64,000 nucleotides of DNA from Hyparrhenia diplandra (Eukaryota; Streptophyta; Magnoliopsida; Poales; Poaceae): contig JADLZK010012665.1 of NCBI GenBank assembly GCA_015847255.1, positions 1 to 64,000 on the forward strand, given 5' to 3'. Position numbers and translations under genes: made by a program. This document shows, in pieces, positions 58,691-64,000 of the stretch; position 1 is the stretch's first letter; each line of letters opens with the position of its first letter. Under the pieces are notes generated by a model. It was given only the letters and a program-made list of their open reading frames with translations. It had not been told where the DNA came from and ran no database searches.

Positions 58691-58868
58691 TAAGAGCATA
58701 TTACTGACTAGGGATAATCGATCTAGGTATTGGGATAGGGCTCGAGGATACATCCTAGGGTCATGCCAGTGCATACCGTTGTTGTATGCTAGTGTATTCC
58801 ACCCTAAGAGCAAATTTCCATCGACTAGGGATAATCGATCTAGGCATTGGGATAGGGCTCGAGGATAA
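58645..58868. repeat. 114-bp tandem duplication
   Basis: Copies at 58645-58758 and 58759-58868 share ggtcatgccagtgcatacc, ccaccctaagagca, gactagggataatcgatcta and gggctcgaggata. They are slightly diverged. The first copy overlaps the end of the plus-strand LINE fragment. Confidence 0.9.
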
Positions 58869-59288
58869 ATCCCTGCCATTTTGTTCCTCAAGTATATCTT
58901 TGCAGATGCAGGGGAGTATGTGTGCATGTGCACATATTTACCTTGGCTTCTTTGTTTGGCTGGTTACCTCACCTTGTCGCACCGGCCGCACTTAAGCTCG
59001 CAGGAAGTCCGGCGACAACCAAAAAAGCCTCACCAGATCGGAGCAACCTCCGGGGGGGCCCGAGTTCCCGAGGAATACCCATGGAAAGGTATATCGAGGT
59101 TTGGGGACGCGGATCCGGGGTTGGATTGGAGGAGGTGGGCCGAGGAGGGAGATCGTGAGGGCGGGTTGGGAGCCGCCGCCATCGCCCGAGGGAAGGGGGG
59201 GTGTTGTGTGTGTTCAACAATTTGGAAGGTGCGATCAAAGCAATTGCCACCTCTGTTGTGGCGTCATTTTGAATTGCAAAAGGCTTTG
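58869..59288. other. Short GC-rich stretch, unrecognised
   Basis: Open on both strands with no motif. It leads into the MITE flank at 59289. Confidence 0.35.
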
Positions 59289-59639
59289 GGCTGTTTGGAT
59301 CCTCTAACTTGGTTAGAGTTAGAGTTCTTTCCACTACACCACAACCCTTAATCGGCGACTTGCGATCCGTTGCTATATGGGGGTACAGCGACTTTCGGTC
59401 AGTGGCTAAAACTTACAGCGACGGACCCCTGCAGATGCTAATGAAACCGTGGTTAAATATATATAGCGACGGACCCTTCTTTAGCCACGGACCATCCAAC
59501 GATAAAGCTTTAGCAACGGATAACCGGTCGAGCCTTTAGCAACGGATCGTCCATTGCAATATTGAACTTATAGCAACCGACGGTCCATTGAACAAACTTT
59601 AATAGGTAAAAAAATAATAAAGATGCATTTAAATATAAA

Positions 59640-62330
59640 CCACATTCACAGGCAATACAATATGATGGCATGCACAAATACATATCCAATGAGTTCATAC
59701 ATACATATATATATATAATCATGTCACTTGCATAGTAGCTTAAGTTTCTTGCCATCAAGCCAACATACAAGGATACATAATAGTTGAATACAAAAGCCAA
59801 CAGGTTGTAAATCTAGTTCACCGTAATGCCAAAACTTGCATTTGGAGTTTTGTCGATGTGTAAGCCTTAAGTTCAGGAGTACCAATGTCTTGAGGAGTTG
59901 GTCCTAAACCCAAACAACGAACTTCGCCCCTTTGGCTCCTTTACTCCACAAACAGTAGCACAAACATCACCTTGCTGAATTGTCTTATCCTTCATCTCCG
60001 GATAAATTTCAACAACTTCTTTCAGCTTGTCCTAGCAAAAACATCACCGCACTGTTGTTATTATAATTTACAAAAAGTTCATGTCCAGTACCAAGCACCA
60101 AGTTAATGAGCACTTATAATAATGTTAATTCACACAAGGGAAAACAAATAGTGATGCTGATGGCCACAATAGTTAGATGTTGCTGCAGACTACAGCATGC
60201 CTTCAGGGAGACACCAATGAGAATGCCTCTATCTAGCAAAGGCCTCACGCAGGCCAGCTGGAAAAGTCAGTCACGGCTGCACTGCAGCTGCTACATCATA
60301 AGAAAGTCTGCAGTTGCTACATCATACGAAACAGTGCTGCACGAGTATTAGTTTGCAGCAGCAACAGTGATAATCTGTTTGAAGCGACCAGTAATTCACT
60401 ACACCTAAAACCAGTGTTAACAAAGTCAAAACTGCACTAATTCGTCACACTTCAGAGGCAACAGGTGTAGGAGCCATCATGTATAGGAGTTATCATTGGA
60501 AAAAAAAAGAGCTTTCCATGGAGTCATTAATTCGTTACTTGCAACAACATTTTGTGTACGCAAAACTCTGGCAACAACATTGAGAGGTCATGAAATATTC
60601 TCGGCCTCTATCTAGCAAGAAGCACTTAGCCTTTAATAAAAAAAAAAAACGTCATCCACAATCTAACAGTTTGAGGATCTAGAACGCCACGTATGTACCT
60701 TGGAGAAAAGAAGCCAACCTTGCCAAGTGTTACATAATATGTCAACCGCACTATTGTTATTATAATTCACAAAAAATTCAGCTGTGGCTTCTCTGTCACT
60801 TACCCAGCATAAGCCGTGACCTTACACTACAATCAGGCCTGTTCAGCTGCAGCAATAAGCCGATGTTGCTGCAGTCGTGGCTTCTCTGTCACTTACCCAG
60901 CATATTTTCATGTCATTTTTTTTTCAGCCATAAATTATTTTTACCAAAACTCAACCTACTAGCATCTGCACCAGACGCCCGGACCAGACCAGAGAATTGA
61001 ACAAAATCAAACAGCAGGGACAATTGTGTACCAAGCACCAAGTTAATGAGCACTTACAATTATTGATGCTGATGGCCCTAACGGCACTCCATTTTTGCTT
61101 GTATGTGATTTTACATAGACTTCATCTCTTGAAGAGGGCGCCCAAGCTCCTGACCCTACAAATCACAGAAGCAAAACGACATCAGCAATCCAAACAGGTT
61201 TCAACCAAGCTTTGTATTTATGACCAAGCAATCTATAGCGTAATATTTCTGGGCATTATAGTTAGGAAGGTACTTACAATGTTTACACAACAATTTTTGG
61301 AGAGCTAAAGAACTCATATCTCACTGCACATTACATACCACATCCAATTCTAAAATGAGATTGACAATACGATGGGACACACAACTCATTATTGTGTAGT
61401 AAAGCATTAAAACATCCCTATTATGTAGTATCTCATCCAGTATACAGTCTAAACCATACATCTAGTTCATAGCTTTCTTTATACTCTCAGCTTAAGTACA
61501 CCAGAATAAATTGTTCATAGTTTCTGCTCTGAAATTAAATTAAACTAAATTGGACCACATGCTTGCTTGAACAATCATGTTTGAACAATCATGTTTGAAA
61601 ATCGCTGCCTTAATTTGCTAGTGCGTATAAGATATGCTGGTGAGTTTAACCGAAGTTTACAAGCAAGTAGAAGAAGTGGTCTTTTCTTATTCTTAAACAG
61701 GAGTACGTGGCATAAAGGCATACACATCTCCCACTGAGTTTACTGAGATGAGTTTACAAGCAGCATAGCAGACTAGATTCCTTGAAACTGATAGATCAGA
61801 AATTAGAGCCACATCTAGCTGATCTACTATTGGCAGACAAGCTAAATGAGGACGGCTTAATTACCTTCTTCTCCACCTTCACCAAACATTTAGAGCTTCA
61901 GAATATGCAATGATGCTATGGCTATAGAGTAGCAAAAAGTTCAGAGAAACTAACCAGCACAATGTTTAGGATTTGAGGACTGCAGGATGGAAGCTTGCAC
62001 AGCAGTCATATCTCTGTCAATCTCATTAATACAGTCGATGTCGTCTGGATATAAAGACAAAACAAAAGCACTTAACCAGACTGAAATTAGTAGAAATGTA
62101 AATTATCAGTCTGTGTTATATTTGATTCACTACTTCTAGTAATTGTGGGCAAAGAAACTTGGATGCATACCCACCAGCACCTGCTTACTCCACTTCTCGG
62201 AATTCCATCAAACACCTGGGCTGCATCCTGTATGACCGACACACTACCACCACAAAACACCAAATCAACATGCAAATAAAAGTCAAGTGTTTGCATCTGC
62301 CAAAGGTGAAAAAAAGGACCGGATCTGAAG
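59640..62330. other. Interior of the CACTA-like element, no gene called
   Basis: It contains repeated phrases. One is accaagcaccaagttaatga at about 60092 and 61031. Another is gtggcttctctgtcacttac at about 60785 and 60880. On the minus strand at 62225-62190 the peptide DAAQVFDGIPRSGV resembles a pentatricopeptide repeat, too short to call. Exons of a captured gene are possible but not demonstrated. Confidence 0.35.
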
Positions 62331-62399
62331 GAGTGTGTACCTTGACCACCGCTGGAGGGAGGAGCTCGACCCGTGCAGAAGACAGATGAGAGGAGCTTG

Positions 62400-62700
62400 C
62401 CGAGATCTTGCCATCGACAGTGGGGCGCAGCGGGAGCGGAAGGCAGATCCACGGGTGGGGACTGGACGGCGGCTCCTCCTCGACGGGGACCCTCGCCTAG
62501 CAGGGGACGGGCACGGGTGGGGACTGGACGGCGGCTCCTCCTCGACGGGCAGGGACTGGACGGCGGCCGACGTGGTCGGGGACGAGCCGGCGGCTCCTGG
62601 ACGGGCGAGGACTGGAGGGCGGCCGATGGGGGCGAGGACAAGCCGGCTGCCGGCGGGGGCGGGGACTGGACGGCGCACGGCGGCGGAGCATGGGTGGACG
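62400..62700. repeat. GC-rich minisatellite
   Basis: A perfect 37-bp copy (acgggtggggactggacggc, then ggctcctcctcgacggg) occurs at 62451-62487 and 62512-62548. Shorter derivatives built on ggactggacggcggc continue to about 62670. Long ORFs on both strands here are repeat artefacts. Confidence 0.85.
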
Positions 62701-63412
62701 GTCGGGCGGCGGAGCAGGCAGGCGGAGGCGGCGTATGTGTGCGGAAACAGGACGAGGCGCGCGGCGTCCCGTGGAATGGAGGCAGCCTGTCTACGGGAAA
62801 AAGGATGAGTGAAGGCGGCTGTGTGAGGCGCGTGGGTGGGCTCGGGGAAAACCTAGGGTTTTAGGTGTTTTTGGCCAAAATAACCACGGAAAGGGCCAAA
62901 AATATATCTCGCCAATGGAAAATTTGTTTCTTGAAGGCCGACCATTCCGGTATGTTATTCATCTATAGAACTCCGACCCTCCAATGCAAAAGAGAAATAA
63001 TTTTAGCAACGGACAGTCAACGTAGAATTCAGTTTTAGCGACGCTGTTCGAGACAAACTTTTAGCAACCCACCGTCCAACGATTAAAAGTTTTAGCAACT
63101 GTAGTCGATTCCGATTAAGTGTTGTGGTGTAGTAACTCTAACTCTAACCCTCAAGTAACTAACCCATAGGCAGTTTGGATGGCAGGGGTTAGAAGCACTT
63201 TTCCAATCACTTTTCTAAGTTAGTGTGCCTTTAGGTTGGTGGGCTCTACCAAAGAACCCAAATATCACCCCCCTGAGGGGTTACTTCTTTGGTGGGTTAG
63301 AGCCAAAATAACCTAATCTAACCCATGTGTTTGGATGCTTTTGGGTTATTTGGGCAAAAAAAATAACCCAATCTAACTCTAACCCCTAACCGACATCAAA
63401 CGGGGCCTTTGT

Positions 63413-63795
63413 CCGCCCAAAGTGTGGCGGCTATATATGAGCCAAACACCCAATCACAACCTATAGTACATCATGAACAGTGACAATCGTACATCGGTAG
63501 ATGTGTATATATATAATAATAACTTTAAAATTAAGCACGTCTTGGTGGTTTAAATCAACTAACCTCACAACTTGCGTGCAGGCCACTTGCTTGGTAGTAC
63601 TTGCGCGATTTGTTTTGTTGGAACTTGGACCAAGCGACCCTCTGTAGTCTGAACTGATCTTTCTTGAGCGCTTTTTCGTGACACAAACGTTCAATAGTGA
63701 AGCCACTTTCTATTGCTGCATGCATGGGTCTGCAGCTGCGAAGCGCCAAATTATATTATTGCAAACATGTGGGCGCAGGAATTCTCGTTGCGCAT
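63413..63795. other. Intergenic, nothing recognised
   Basis: Mixed composition and short ORFs without motifs. Confidence 0.4.
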
Positions 63796-63895
63796 CTTCA
63801 TGCATGCACTACTGTACTACATGGTCAAGCAATCCCATGCAAGTTCTTCATGCATGCACTACTGTACTACATGGTCAAGCAATCCCATGCAAGTT
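63796..63895. repeat. Perfect 50-bp tandem duplication
   Basis: Copies at 63796-63845 and 63846-63895 (cttcatgcatgcactactgt to cccatgcaagtt) appear identical. Very recent or an assembly artefact. Confidence 0.95.
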
Positions 63896-64000
63896 TTACG
63901 TCAAGCTAGGGGCGTGTAAGGGGAAAAAACACAAGCCCTAAACTTGTTACATAAGGGCAAGTACATTGGTGTCGTCTAATAGGTTGTCTCATAAATTGCC

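Larger units (their letters stand above)
59332..63134. mobile_element. CACTA-like non-autonomous element, about 3.8 kb
   Basis: The left end is cactacaccacaac-c-cttaatcgg. The inverted right end is tactacaccacaac-a-cttaatcgg, a roughly 22-bp inverted match. Subterminal phrases of the form tagc(a/g)ac(g)gac recur several times at 59400-59600 and again at 63000-63120, in the same orientation at both ends. The interior has no transposase I can see. It holds duplicated segments and a GC-rich block at 62340-62860, which on the minus strand looks like a gene 5' end (an aaaccctagg motif at about 62855). A 3-bp target duplication is not evident. Confidence 0.6.
59289..63412. mobile_element. MITE-like element hosting the CACTA-like insertion
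   Basis: The left part (59289-59331) has gggctgtttggatcctctaa and ggttagagttagagtt. The right part (63134-63412) starts aactctaactctaacc and ends near catcaaacggggccttt, with many taaccc/ggtta motifs. Its vocabulary matches the MITE at 12759-13080. The two parts are separated by the 3.8 kb element below, suggesting nesting. Confidence 0.45.

Noticed and set aside
62087..62641. A 184-codon minus-strand ORF
   Set aside because: The GC-rich part is minisatellite sequence and the rest crosses a probable intron. A possible PPR-like peptide is too short to support a gene.
1..64000. CRISPR arrays, bacterial operons, organellar insertions
   Set aside because: No regularly spaced repeats with unique spacers, no prokaryotic gene layout, and no plastid or mitochondrial genes recognised.

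Overview
This is a nuclear DNA window from a grass (Poaceae), most likely a panicoid such as a sorghum or maize relative. The support is intron-rich plant genes with GC-rich first exons, Stowaway-type MITEs, a CACTA end of the cereal GCCGAGTG type, an Au-type SINE tail, LINE, Copia-like and Gypsy-like remnants, and a Pol III tRNA gene. Species cannot be fixed from sequence alone. Nothing looks bacterial, organellar or viral, and there is no CRISPR array.

Layout. 1-9.3 kb is repeat-rich: tandem duplications, MITEs, an LTR-like insert, a solo-LTR-like element, and an orphan first exon of a type III polyketide synthase (minus, 3039-3255). At 9398-9816 lies a broken ERG28-like gene. From 20378 down to about 10386 runs one decayed CC-NLR resistance gene on the minus strand. 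Its first exon is split by a 4.4 kb Helitron-like insertion (15240-19617), and its intron (12665-15221) holds two more MITEs. A Gypsy-type LTR with its primer-binding site is at about 21688-22450. 22796-27209 is a candidate TIR element full of GAAACA/GCAACA motifs. GC-rich unrecognised blocks and a LINE tail fill 27.7-32.5 kb.

33-46 kb is the genic core. It holds a plant-specific single-pass membrane protein gene (33451-36019, plus) with M-phase promoter motifs, a divergent pyruvate-kinase-family gene (40971-45842, plus, seven exons), and a tRNA-Thr(AGT) gene (46654-46727). A group IVa-like bHLH transcription factor gene (50242-52323, minus, three exons) has an inferred GC-AG intron. The right end has two opposed LINE remnants (56840-58690) and a 3.8 kb CACTA-like element (59332-63134) nested in a MITE.

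The genes do not form a pathway; they are independent loci in a transposon-rich setting. The two most informative results follow. First, the NLR reading frame and splice phase can be rejoined exactly across the Helitron-like insertion. Second, single-base length changes, three of the four beside short homopolymers, break otherwise sound frames in all three main protein genes, which suggests sequence error or recent decay.
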